DNA of 64,000 nucleotides from Sycon ciliatum. Lineage: Eukaryota > Porifera > Calcarea > Leucosolenida > Sycettidae. Below are positions 19,334 through 28,773 of the stretch, one piece after another. Positions within the stretch are counted from its first letter, which is position 1, and each line of letters opens with the position of its first letter. A model generated the notes under the pieces. The model worked only from the letters and a program-made list of their open reading frames with translations, did no database searches and was not told where the DNA came from. A program made the position numbers and the translations under genes. The stretch covers positions 2,806,550 through 2,870,549 of the forward strand of contig NC_088654.1 of assembly GCF_964019385.1 (NCBI RefSeq). Direction: 5' to 3'.

Positions 19334-20096
19334 TTACTCACCCGAGTTGGGGATCATGGCATCCATGGCATGGCAGCAAGCCGGGATGATAGCTGGCGCT
19401 ATGCGCTTGTTGTAGTCTGGATGTAGCGTAGACACGCATCGCTCTTTCCACTGACCTGCCACTCGGAAGAAGGAGTCGGGGGCACTAGCCATAGCAGCAG
19501 TGGTGGCTGCACCAATGTGGACCGAATGCCCGGAGTAGTTCGACTGGGATGGTACACCGGCCGCAGAGACAAGAGACCATACTGTTACTGTGAATGACTG
19601 CCTGGTCAGCTGCTGTCTGTTCGAGAGTACGAACAAGAGTTGCTCCGGTCCCTCGCGACGAGTGACAGATGGGTAGCTAACAATGGCACGGACCGGGCAG
19701 TACGGCGGTACAGACGGGCCAATGTCACTAGTAACGCCTTTACCGAATGGGTCCGTCTTGGATGAAAGCAGGAAGAGTTGCAGGCGTCCGTCACCAGGGG
19801 AGCTAGTACAGCCCCGTGTGATGCCATTAGTGAATTCAGCGCACCGAAGAAATCCAAAGAAGCAGCATGGCGGCTTGGCAGAGCAGCTTGTCATGGCCAT
19901 TCAGGATACTACTTTTCCGGCGTGCATCCGTCAGGTGTCGTAGGATTGGCATAGTTATAGGAAGGCGAGGGGTGAGTGCAGCCGTACCATGGCATCGCTG
20001 GATGCCCTTCAACACCCTCTTCAGAAGCCACGCATCTACTAAGGGGCCAGCAAACCCATTCTCAAGGTGGGCTTTATGCACCGCACTCGCATACAC
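19334..20096 (-). pseudogene. Tyrosine recombinase of Ngaro-like element
   Basis: Two overlapping frames make the recombinase: an N-terminal part (LKRVLKGIQRCHG, PRLPITMPILRHL; 19,836-20,096) and a catalytic part (19,334-19,900). The catalytic part has GFLRCAEFTNG with the first Arg, LLSSKTDPFGKGV, GHSVHIGAATT and VAGQWKERC. The usual box-II motif is HxxR; here it reads HSVH, a change explained by one G-to-A transition. The tyrosine nucleophile is not obvious at the expected spacing after W-K. The enzyme would recombine a circular cDNA into DNA, but this copy is frame-disrupted and probably inactive. Confidence 0.75.
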
Positions 20097-20119
20097 AGAT
20101 ACAGTTCAGGGCACGCTGA

Positions 20120-21406
20120 TCATAGTTCACGCATGAATGTGTGTCCAGGAACGATGACTCGGGCAGCAAAAGTGAGCTTCCCCAGGAGGGACTCGAGTTG
20201 ACGCTGGCCGATGCTGCGCTCGCTGATAGTAGCCATGAGTGGCGCACGGATCTCGGACAGCTTGTCCTCTGGTAGCCGAGCTTCGTGGCGCTCGCAGTCT
20301 AGGACAATACCAAGGAAGGTCAATGATGGTGATGGCCCTTCGAGCTGGGATGGAGCAAAGAGGAGTGCCGAGATATGTGAACGCCCGGAGGGGGATGGTG
20401 AGTTGCTGGTTGGCTGCAGCCAAACCAGTGGAGATATCGAGAAAGTCATCGAGGTAGTGAAGCCGGTGATCTATAGCAAACTCGTGCTGCATGATCCAGT
20501 TGACTGCTGTGGCTACTGAGTCAAAGACGGCTGGGCTGGAGCGGAGGCCGAAAGGCAGAAAGCGCTCGTAGTAGTAGGAGCCTTCCCAGCGAAGTCCTGA
20601 CGGCGGACTGGGATCTGCCGAAATGCACTGCGTACATCGAGCTTGGACAACTACACAGGCTGTGGGCATGACATGATGATGTTGATCGCGTTGTCAATGC
20701 TCGCGTAGTGCAGAGAGAGCGGCTCGGCAGGAATGCTGTCGTTCGCGCCGGTGCCTTCCGGACTAGACAGATGGTGGGTCATTCGCGGCTTGCCGTTCTT
20801 TTTGGGGATGGCACCAATACCAGAGCGCATGAACTGAAATGGAGGTGACGGAAATGGGCCTGTGGTCTCGCTGCGGGCGCAGGAAGCAGCTAATTGCTCG
20901 GATATAAATGCCGAGTGAGTGAAAGCCAATGGTAGATTATTAGAGAAAACCGAAATGTCGTGTTGGCCGGCAGATCCAAGAGTAAAGCCACGGCGCAGGC
21001 CATGGAGAACATACGCAACACATGATTGATCTGAGTGGTTACGTAACAGGCGGGCAAAGTGGTCAGCTAGCAGTGTGGTGTCTGCAGAGTGTATAGGAAA
21101 GAAGCTACGTACCGAGTCAAGCGATTCAGTAGCCATTCTGCTAGGAGCGGCGGGGTGGCCAATTGGCTCCGCGCTGCCGCTGGTTGCACATGATGCATGG
21201 GTGGTCCTTGCCACACTGGCTGCAGGTGTGGGAGAAGCGGCACGGCGACGAAGAACAGCGACCTCCATTGAAGTTGCGGCAGATTTCTTGGCCGTCGCTG
21301 GTATGGTTGCGACCACTGGAGGCAAATGCTGCTGGCTTCGGGACGAAAAGGACACAAACCGCCCCTGGATGGACCGTCTTACATTGAGCGCATTTTGGGT
21401 GTGCAT
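20120..21406 (-). pseudogene. Ngaro-like reverse transcriptase, frameshifted
   Basis: 20,651-21,406 encodes the start of RT with SGIGAIPKKNGKPRMTHHL. A different frame near 20,600-20,655 holds SKLDVRSAFRQIPVRRQDF. The 20,127-20,669 frame holds YYYERFLPFGLRSSPAVFDS and the catalytic YLDDFL. A third frame (20,120-20,449) covers the segment ending AARVIVPGHTFMREL. At least two frameshifts interrupt it. Sequence passes almost directly from that point to the recombinase N-terminus, so the RNase H region normally found there is deleted. Confidence 0.75.
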
Positions 21407-22144
21407 GGCCTGTGACAGCTATCTGCCATAGGTTCACGTCGATGGTGTCCAACCTCTTCGTGCCTGGTTACTGGGCCACGAGCATCCGCAGCTGGCGGTC
21501 GTACTCTAGCCACGCGCTTGGGAAGAACTGGCAGTTAGCAGTCAGGATCAACTGCTGGTACGCAATCAGTTCAGCAGTGCGGTGTAGGGCAGCAGCCGTG
21601 ATAACAGACATGTATGTGGTCCATGCCTCGAGCCGGGTAGTTACATGTGTAATTATCATGAACCTTGCGACGCACCTGCTTCGCGTCATCCGACTCAACG
21701 ATATTTAGCTGGCTATCGTTATTCGGGCTGTGCACCAGCCGGAATGTTGGGCCGGAAGTGATCAAGAATTTCAGGCAACAAACTTGAAAAATCTACGAAC
21801 TCCCCTCGCAAGATACGTTCTTGCACAGCCTTGGGCACAGCTGGTGCAGGTGGCTGATCGGGTGGGTTACAGGAGCTTGGCCTGGCGTAGTGGCGGCAGC
21901 TGCCGCATTGCCTTGGCCTTGGGTGAGGAGCGGCGCCGAGAGTGAATGCTCTCCGATAATAATAAAATGGCGGCCGACAAAGCCGACTACACCTCGTCCC
22001 GTACGGGAGCGCAGAGATCCGTTGAGCCCGCGTCACCTGAGCTGGCGGAGGAGGCATTGGTGCACGTCGGGCTTCTGGGCTCGCGAGCCGTGTCCGCACT
22101 GTCATGTTGCTGGTTCTCCTGGCCGGAGCAGACCTCACTACCAA
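21141..22144 (-). pseudogene. Ngaro-like gag region, three frames
   Basis: Pieces recognisable as DIRS-type gag: VPKAVQERILRGEFVDFSSL (21,719-22,144), RLEAWTTYMSVIT with ELIAYQQLIL (21,468-21,698), and VNLWQIAVTGHAHP followed by two Cys-rich motifs (CRNFNGGRCSSSPCRFSHTC and CSQCGKDHPCIMC; 21,141-21,452). The CCCH-type finger is a hallmark of DIRS/Ngaro gag and should bind element RNA. The pieces are in different frames, so this gag is broken. Confidence 0.75.
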
Positions 22145-22561
22145 GGGCTAGTTGTGCCAGCAAACGGTCCTGTAAAATACTTTTACTAAGTTTCCTTTCG
22201 GATTCAAGCCGCGCTGAGAAGGCTCGCCGCGGAGGGCTTGGCAAGGCATTGCCTTGACAGTGTCGACAGTAAGGTCAGACATACTGAAGAAATACAGTGT
22301 CGAGGTGACAATCGGGCTGGCAGCAAAGCTACGAAAGGAAAAGAAACACTGCTGAAGCACGATCCGTTGTCTGGAAGAGCACAACAGGGCAAGCAAGATT
22401 TGTTTTTCTTTTCCGCAAAAATGGGCTGGTGCCATTTGTGATTACGCAGCAAAACAAAGCGCATGACGTCAGTCTTGAATGCAGTACAAAGCAATGCAGT
22501 GCAGTGTGTGCGCTAGTTCGGATTGTTGCTAACAAGTACTAGCACAGCTAGTACACCATTA

Positions 22562-23218
22562 TTAGCCGAGTATCAGGGCAATATCGTAGCCGGTATTGCC
22601 CGTAATACGAGGCTAATAACACATTTATTACATGCATACTTCGTACTTCCCTAATTTGATGTACTCATCAACGTACACTGCCTTCACACGTGGAATTCGG
22701 GATCATGGTACTACGAAAACCTGCGAGGCACATGTATCCAACTGATATTACATCTACATAAGCACCTACTTGTATGTGTATGTGTACAGTGTGTATGGGG
22801 TCAAATGCCGGGCAATATCGTGTAATATTGGACCGCCTGAGCGGGCTTGTATGGAGAAATATTGCCCGCTCTATCTGGTCGCTGATTGGCTGTAGACCTG
22901 GAAACGGTCACCTGACATGTAATAAACATTATCACTCTCTTAGTATTGACTCACATAGATTTTGCCATACCTAAGGAGTCAAATATTCCTGCATATTTCA
23001 CTCTATAGGGCTATATTGACTGCTTATATTTGACTGCTTAGGGGTCGCGCAGTTGAACGGTGCACGTGCCTAGTGCAGCATTGTCACTGCATGAGTAGGT
23101 ACTAGTTGGTGGTGCAACGGTTGTGCGATCATAAAACCGGGATTCATGAGGTTATCGTTTTGGAATTTGAAATACGGACTGTTTGTCGTGATAAATCTAA
23201 TATTGACTTCGTACTTGG
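22562..23218. other. Palindromic repeats and tRNA-like SINE
   Basis: 22,560-22,617 is a hairpin (ATTAGCCGAGTATCAGGGCAAT and a diverged complement). 22,800-22,890 has further short inverted pieces, and TATTGACTGCTTATATTTGAC-type repeats lie at 22,985-23,040. 23,107-23,160 resembles a tRNA-like box A region (GTGGTGCAACGGTTG). No gene seen. Confidence 0.5.
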
Positions 23219-24228
23219 CACCGAACACAGCGAACTCGATCTCGCTATCAGTCTGGCAGAGGAGAAGGGAGCATCAAGCTGGCTTACCTGCCGACCCATC
23301 GCTCGCCATGGCTTCGCTTTGTCGAAGGGGGAATTCCGGGATGGCCTCTGCCTCCGTTACGGTTGGACGCCTTCTCGCCTGCCCACCACCTGTGTTTGCG
23401 AGAAGGCATTCACCACTGCTCACGCCTTGTCCTGTCCTTTCGGTGGGTTCCCCTCGATCCGCCACAACGAGGTGCGCGACATACTGGCAAGCTCATTGAA
23501 GGGTGTCGCCCACAACGTCGCAGTGGAGCCACATCTCCAACCCCTGACTGGGGAGCAGTTTCAGCTCCGGTCAGCATCAACCGAGGATCAAGCTCGTTTG
23601 GATGTGGTGGCCAGTGGAGTTTGGGGGGGGGGGGGGGGTCGGTTCGAACGCACTTTTATTGATGTACGGGTGTTCAACCCTTATGCGTCTTCGAACCGCA
23701 CCTCCTCTCTCTCTGGCTGCTACCGGCACCATGAACAAGAGAAACGGCGTCGATATGATCGGAAGAGTCCGAGAAGTGGAGCGATCCACTTTTCTCCCCT
23801 TTGTGCTCTCTTCCACCGGAGGATGCGGCAAGGGTGCCGCTGCACTGGTGAGCCGGATTGCACATCTCCAGTCGCTACGTGGGAGGGAGGCGTATTCTGT
23901 GCTAATTGCCCACCTCCGCTGCAGGCTGTCTTTCGCCCTGCTGCGTTCGAGTGTCATGTGTCTGCGTGGGGCTCGCCGAGTTTGGCAGCCTCCAATGGAT
24001 GGCTGTGCCTCCTTGGCTGTCGTGGAGGCTAGGGTGTCCCGTTGAGCCTTGCCCCGTGATTGTGCGGACTATGCTATGCTTCTCTTGCTGTCTGATCACA
24101 TGCGACGTCATCATTATGTGATTTGTTTTCAATCCTTCCGCCATGGCAAATTGTGTTTTGTTCGCCCGTAAAAGAGGCTTTTACTACTTCAAAAAAACAA
24201 ACAAAAAAAAACAAAACAAAAAAAAACT
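23219..24228 (+). pseudogene. 5'-truncated CXC-RT-nuclease LINE copy
   Basis: It begins inside the ORF (SELDLAISLAEEKGASSWL) and carries the C-terminal nuclease: C-x-C, H, C and RHNEVRD, then ARLDVVASGVWG and FIDVRVFNP. A run of 16 G at 23,623-23,638 expands a GVWGGR segment by a few Gly codons. A frameshift near 23,750 moves the remainder to the next frame, which ends at 24,045. An A-rich tail (about 24,189-24,228) and the flanking duplication ACTTCGTACTTGG (about 23,206-23,218 and 24,227-24,240) show target-primed insertion. Orientation is opposite to the full copy next door. Confidence 0.82.
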
Positions 24229-24240
24229 TCGTACTTGGTC

Positions 24241-24449
24241 AGTATAGGAAATAAAAACCTCGTAAAAGACCTCGGCTTCGCCTCGGTCTTTTACTCGGCT
24301 TTTAATTCCTATATTGACCTCGTACTCAGTCAATATTAGATACGTATTATCACTCTTCTATATCGACCTCCACTAATTCTCGTGATCTTTGACTGGTCCT
24401 ATATTACCCATATCGCCGCAATATCGACCGCTTGTATCGACCGCTTGTA
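24241..24449. repeat. Palindromic TATTGACC / CTCGGTCTTTTAC repeats
   Basis: A hairpin at about 24,250-24,330 (CTCGTAAAAGACCTCGG and complement), followed by TATATCGACC, CAATATCGACCGCTTGTATC and similar units. The same vocabulary recurs near 22.9, 28.7, 29.68, 37.8 and 38.5 kb, marking a dispersed host repeat into which several elements inserted. Confidence 0.6.
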
Positions 24450-24464
24450 TTTTTTTTTTTTTTT

Positions 24465-24660
24465 CAACTGCCAAGCCTCTTATACGGGCAAAATAAACAC
24501 AATTACGAGTGCAACCTCAACAGCACCGGCAGAAAAAACGAGCAAAAAATGGCTGTGAAGACAGTCGAGAGAGCAAAAAATTAATGGCTGTGAAAACAGT
24601 CGAGAGAGCAAAAAAAGGCTGAGAGCAAAAATGGCTGTGAAAACAGTCTAGTACGGAGCC
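24465..24660 (-). repeat. 3' UTR tandem hairpin repeats
   Basis: On the plus strand, GAGCAAAAA(T)GGCTGTGAAAACAGTC units occur about three times plus a partial one (24,538-24,650). On the element RNA each reads GACTGTTTTCACAGCC, an imperfect 6-bp stem with a 4-base loop. Such repeats near the 3' end may be what the element's RT recognises (inference). Confidence 0.6.
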
Positions 24661-24673
24661 TCGGGAGGGAGCT

Positions 24674-27600
24674 TTAACCGATGCTGCTCATGGCAACCGC
24701 AAATCGGGCCGAGTCATTTGCATCTGAGGGCACGCGGTGCCGATGGCCTCGCAGACTGGCAACAGCCGCACGGATGAGGGCAAAGCTGAGCTTACATCGG
24801 ATGTAGGAGATTGTGGCAGCGTACGGCTCCTGCTTCTTGTCGGCGAGCATCGATGCCAGCCGAGCATAGAGTGCTGTCGCAGCTTTGCCATACCCTCCAG
24901 TGCAGGACAAGACAACTGGTGAGAAGGAGGCGTGCTCGACGTTGGTGATCCGTTCCTCGTAGCGGCGACGCTTCTCCTGTTCATGTCGCTTGTACACAGC
25001 GGGCAAGGCAAACTTGGCGTTGGTGGGGGCGTGGGGGTTGAAAACCCGGACATCAAAGTACGAACGCTCGTACCGACCTCCCCAGACTCCACTGGCACCG
25101 ATGTCTAGGCGGGCGTTGTCTTCAGTTGAAGCTGACCGTAGCGTCATCCTCTCACCTGTCAGCGGCTCTAGCAGCGGTTCCACCACAACTTGGTGCGCAA
25201 CTTCCTTCATGATGGATGCTGTGAGGTCGCGTACCTCGTTGTGGCGGAGGCTAGGGTAGCCGCCGGTTGAGCAGGAGAGAGCATGGGCCACGGTGAATGA
25301 TTTACCACAGCTGCAAGCAGAGGGCAAACGCTTCAGAGGCCAGCCATATCGCAATGAAACCGCATCGTGAAATGCGCCCTTCGATAGCGTGAAGCCAAAC
25401 ATCTTCAGTGGTTTGCATGTCAGCCACGACGAGGCACCCTTCTCCGCCGCCAGCTCCCTGGACCGCTTTAAGTCCGAAGCGATGCTCTCTTCCACAGCGA
25501 CTAGGGTCTCCTTCTCCCTTACGGAGTGGATCCTGCGCACCTTCGCCTTCTCTGCCTTCATGGTGTGGTGAACATCACCTAGGTCCGTGTTTTGCACGAT
25601 GATCCGCTCCACCAATGGCTGCGTGATGGTCCTGGAGTCATCCAACTGGCTGGCGAGATCGCACGGGTTGATTAGACCCATGCCCCCTAGGCGACAAGGC
25701 AGAGCGAGGAGAGTGCGGGTGGTCTGATCAGGAGCGGGGTGTCCTGTGAGCGCCGGGATAAACTCGCCGTGGATAATCTCCTCCAGTGGCTGGAAATTCT
25801 CCGTCGCTTCTGGCATGGTGCGAGCGAGGAATGTCCACTTGCCCTTCAGCCCTTGCGTGAACGCCGTGTACGCTGCTTGTGGTTGCGATTGGGCGTACCT
25901 GGTGAGGACTTTCAGTTCCTTCACCCATTCCATGACCTTCGCTGCAACAAACTGCTTGCAGAAAGTAGCAGTGCCCAGTCCCGCACCCAGGTGACGGCAA
26001 CCATCTTGCATGATCGCGATGTTAGTCCCATGGAACACTTCCTCCGCGGTTTTGGCAAACTGTGGTTTCACCAGGAGAGTGGACTTGGAACCATTGATGA
26101 AGTATCCGTACTTGTGGCCCTCCTCCTCGAGCGTGTTCCACCATACACGCAGCGCACGCATACGGCCTGCTGCTGTGGAATCATCCGCAAACCAGATGTG
26201 CTTTGCCGCTGAGCTGCTCGCCGCCTTCTGCATGAGTGGGAGGAGCCCAATGGCATACATGGGCATTGCCATCGGGTCTCCCTGGGTGGTGCCCTCCTCA
26301 GAAAGAAGACACTCCCCATCGACGAACAGCCGTGCGGGATGCCGGTAGGTGTTGGTGACGGCACCCGCGATGGCCGGACAGAGGTGACGGATGTTGTGCA
26401 AGCACACACTGCGGTTCAGCCTGTTGAACGCATTGCTCGCGTCTGCTAGGAGGACTGCTTCGGTCTCTTCCTCATTCCATAGGTGCCGCATTGCGTGGAT
26501 TGCTGCTTCCACACCACATTCTTGGCCGCCACACAGCTGAAGCGACCCGACCGCCTGTTGGATCTGCTCTCCGATTATGGTGAGGATGGCTTTGCCTACT
26601 ATCCTTCTGAGGACTTCACATATGCCGATTGGGCGCACCCCGGGCTTCTTATCCAGAGGCACCAAGCGACATGCCGTGAATGACTCGAGGGAAATTGGGT
26701 TGATGATTCCGGTGGCGATGCGCTTGGCGCAGGCGGCGATGCTATCACATAGCTGGTCGGAGGACGCTCCGAATGAGGTGCACAAGCGTTTCCAGCTGGT
26801 AGAGTCCATGCCGGAAGGGCCTGCTGCTCCATTTGTCCTTAGCACCGATTGCCGAATGATGTCTCTGTTCAGAGCTTCGAACAGCACCGGGTGCGGCAGT
26901 TCAGGGCAGGGGCCGATGATGAGGGCGTCTGCATGCATGGGTTCCGCCGGCGGGTGCTTCTCTTTCAGCGTTTGCCTCACGGTTTTACCATCAGCGGAGG
27001 AGTCCAGATTTAGCAGCCCACCCGAGGGCGTTGCTGTCAGGGACTGGAGAGCTGCGCCCAGTTTACCATTTGTGATGAGGGTAGCGAATCGTCGCGCGTC
27101 ATCTGGACTTTGGGCCCGTTTCCCGCCACGTTCCTTGGTTAGTTGGCGCTGGATGGTACGTGCTTCCCGTACGAGTTCATCGATGTTTCCCTCGTTCCAT
27201 AGCTGCATTCGTCGGTTCAGACATTCCACATGCACCTTACGTGTCAAGCAGTTGACGGGTTGTTGCAGTAGAAGACTGTGGCAGACCATAAGTGCCTTCA
27301 AGGCTATGCCTTCTCCCGCCGCGTTTGTTCCAAACGTGTTGAGGTAACGAGCGCTCAAGTCCACCACTGACCTGCCATGTGCACCCGATGGGATGGCGAA
27401 CAGGTTAGGCCGGAAGTGTACGATTTCCTCGTACGCTGCAGCTATGACCTGTCCTGTGTCCTCGGGGCTCAGTTCACCGAGTCTGAGTCGTTGGTCAGCT
27501 GGCGGGATTGGCAGTGTTGCAGCCCCCTGCCCACTAGCTGTACCGTGCGCGTTTGTGAGTTCCGGTTCGCTGTTGCTATTGGGCTGCGAGGAGCTCAGGC

Positions 27601-28339
27601 TCGCTAGGAGGGCGACCTCTTGTGCCGTTGGTTGTCGGTCTTGCCGTGGAGCATTGGCTTCACGTGGCAGTGCATCTTCTCCACAGGAGCCGGTCTCCGA
27701 GGGTGTTGGTGTAGAGGCATCGAGAAGGTCCCATGCTACCTTTTGCGAATTGGAAATCGGGTCGGCGAGGTGGCGTTGTTCCAGGGTGTCCCACGCCAGC
27801 TGCTGCGAGGCCGACTCGTGGGTAGTGCCATCTAGTCCTTGGCCCTGACCGTCGACGCAGAGCTCGGCGACGTGGAGCTGTTCCAGTACGTCCCACGCCA
27901 ACTGCTGCGAGTCCGACACCTGCTTGGTGCTATCTAATCCTTGGCCCTGACCGTCGGTGTGGAGCTCGTCCAGAGGCGGAGTGTCCCGAGCCGACTGTTG
28001 CGACACGTGGGCTTCGCTCTGGGTTGTCGGTCTCCGCGTGGGGGACGCGGCGGCTGGAATGTATCGTATGGTTCGAAAGCCTACGGGACTGGCCTTCGCC
28101 GCGACGGTTTGCAAATTTCGGCATCTTGCCCTGTTCCCGGGCCCGCAATCCTCGCATAGCTTGCCAGCTTCTCGGCAACAGCAGCCTTTTCCGCACTTGG
28201 AATTGCCAGTGCACTGGCAACACTGGCCGTCGGGGACGCCAGTCGCGGAGTTGCCCTTTGCGGGCATCACTGTTGAGAGAGCTACCAAGTCTACTTGTGC
28301 AAAGTTCACGAAACTCGGGGGAAACTTGCAGGAGCACAA
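24674..28339 (-). CDS. CXC-domain RT with restriction-like endonuclease
   Basis: 1221 codons without interruption (an internal Met at residue 25 could be the true start). Residues 40-74 form a Cys-rich cluster (CQCTGNSKCGKGCCCREAGK, then further Cys) like the tesmin/TSO1 CXC DNA-binding fold. Residues 120-210 contain repeats of SQQLAWDxLE. The reverse transcriptase follows: GAAGPSGMDSTSWKRL (about 504), RPIGICEVLRRI (570), LLADASNAFNRLN (640-652), GTTQGDPMAMPMYAIGL (683-699), WFADDS (716-721) and RHLGAGLG (782). The C-terminus has a Cys/His motif (C1009, C1011, H1019, C1023, then RHNEVRD) and a probable PD-(D/E)XK nuclease (RLDIGASGVWG, then YFDVRVFNP). It should nick DNA and prime cDNA synthesis. 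All catalytic positions I can judge are present. Confidence 0.85.
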   Translation of the reverse strand: MCSCKFPPSFVNFAQVDLVALSTVMPAKGNSATGVPDGQCCQCTGNSKCGKGCCCREAGKLCEDCGPGNRARCRNLQTVAAKASPVGFRTIRYIPAAASPTRRPTTQSEAHVSQQSARDTPPLDELHTDGQGQGLDSTKQVSDSQQLAWDVLEQLHVAELCVDGQGQGLDGTTHESASQQLAWDTLEQRHLADPISNSQKVAWDLLDASTPTPSETGSCGEDALPREANAPRQDRQPTAQEVALLASLSSSQPNSNSEPELTNAHGTASGQGAATLPIPPADQRLRLGELSPEDTGQVIAAAYEEIVHFRPNLFAIPSGAHGRSVVDLSARYLNTFGTNAAGEGIALKALMVCHSLLLQQPVNCLTRKVHVECLNRRMQLWNEGNIDELVREARTIQRQLTKERGGKRAQSPDDARRFATLITNGKLGAALQSLTATPSGGLLNLDSSADGKTVRQTLKEKHPPAEPMHADALIIGPCPELPHPVLFEALNRDIIRQSVLRTNGAAGPSGMDSTSWKRLCTSFGASSDQLCDSIAACAKRIATGIINPISLESFTACRLVPLDKKPGVRPIGICEVLRRIVGKAILTIIGEQIQQAVGSLQLCGGQECGVEAAIHAMRHLWNEEETEAVLLADASNAFNRLNRSVCLHNIRHLCPAIAGAVTNTYRHPARLFVDGECLLSEEGTTQGDPMAMPMYAIGLLPLMQKAASSSAAKHIWFADDSTAAGRMRALRVWWNTLEEEGHKYGYFINGSKSTLLVKPQFAKTAEEVFHGTNIAIMQDGCRHLGAGLGTATFCKQFVAAKVMEWVKELKVLTRYAQSQPQAAYTAFTQGLKGKWTFLARTMPEATENFQPLEEIIHGEFIPALTGHPAPDQTTRTLLALPCRLGGMGLINPCDLASQLDDSRTITQPLVERIIVQNTDLGDVHHTMKAEKAKVRRIHSVREKETLVAVEESIASDLKRSRELAAEKGASSWLTCKPLKMFGFTLSKGAFHDAVSLRYGWPLKRLPSACSCGKSFTVAHALSCSTGGYPSLRHNEVRDLTASIMKEVAHQVVVEPLLEPLTGERMTLRSASTEDNARLDIGASGVWGGRYERSYFDVRVFNPHAPTNAKFALPAVYKRHEQEKRRRYEERITNVEHASFSPVVLSCTGGYGKAATALYARLASMLADKKQEPYAATISYIRCKLSFALIRAAVASLRGHRHRVPSDANDSARFAVAMSSIG

Positions 28340-28374
28340 AATTCAAACTCTACGTCATGGGACCTAAAACCCTT

Positions 28375-28562
28375 GTATCGACCACTTAGGCATTGTAATC
28401 TTTCGACTTTGGAGGGACTTAGAATTTTTCTCTCCACTTCAAAAAGAAAATTTGAAAGAAAGAAGACAAAGGAAGAGAACAAGCAGGATTCGAACCCACA
28501 ACACTATGAATCTCAAGCAACCCCTTATACCACCCAGCCACTGTGCTGCAGATGCTGAACTC
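28375..28562 (-). repeat. tRNA-derived SINE fragment
   Basis: The minus strand carries GCACAGTGGCTGGGTGGTATAAGG (box A-like) and GTGGGTTCGAATCCTGC (box B). The acceptor strands do not pair, so it is not a working tRNA gene. The body (GACCACTTAG...GGACTTAGAA...) also occurs at 38,510-38,680, defining a SINE family with at least two diverged copies here. Confidence 0.6.
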
Positions 28563-28773
28563 TGTTGTTCTTACAGTCTTGTACCCAAAATAGGCAACAT
28601 CCTATGTACACTATAGTACAAATGCTATACTATAAAAGGTTAAAATAGCTCCTAAAGGTTCAAATTTTGGGGTTATGGCAAAGGAATCGTGAGAAATAGG
28701 ATATTGATCTCGACTTCGGTCTATATGGGAAATATAGGCCTCGTAAAAGACCCCGGCAGACCTCGGTCTTTTA

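Larger units (their letters stand above)
17717..22561 (-). mobile_element. Ngaro-like tyrosine-recombinase retroelement
   Basis: On the minus strand the order is A1 (22,561-22,337), gag, RT and tyrosine recombinase frames (22,144-19,334), then B1 (19,233-18,616), A2 (18,618-18,394), a 59-bp spacer, and B2 (18,334-17,717). This A1-ORFs-B1-A2-B2 order is the split-direct-repeat structure of Ngaro/Viper-type DIRS relatives, which integrate with a tyrosine recombinase through a circular intermediate and make no target duplication. The two 618-bp B repeats look identical, as do the two A repeats of about 225 bp. The coding frames are interrupted and RNase H is largely missing, so this copy is defective. 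Confidence 0.82.
24450..28371 (-). mobile_element. Full-length CXC-RT-nuclease non-LTR retrotransposon
   Basis: A 3.9-kb minus-strand element. A poly(A) tail (15 T on the plus strand, 24,450-24,464) marks the 3' end. CTTGTATCGACC(G/A)CTT flanks it at 24,431-24,446 and 28,372-28,387 as a 16-bp target duplication with one mismatch. The flank is itself repetitive, so the duplication length is tentative. It has one long ORF, a short 5' leader and a 3' UTR with hairpin-like tandem repeats. Two 5'-truncated relatives lie at 1666-2460 and 23,219-24,228. The layout (single ORF, C-terminal Cys/His plus restriction-like nuclease) places it near the R2/NeSL/R4/Utopia-type elements by inference. Confidence 0.82.

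Noticed and set aside
24737..28389. Plus-strand frames opposite the CXC-RT ORF
   Set aside because: Shadow frames in GC-rich coding sequence; the minus-strand frame holds all motifs.
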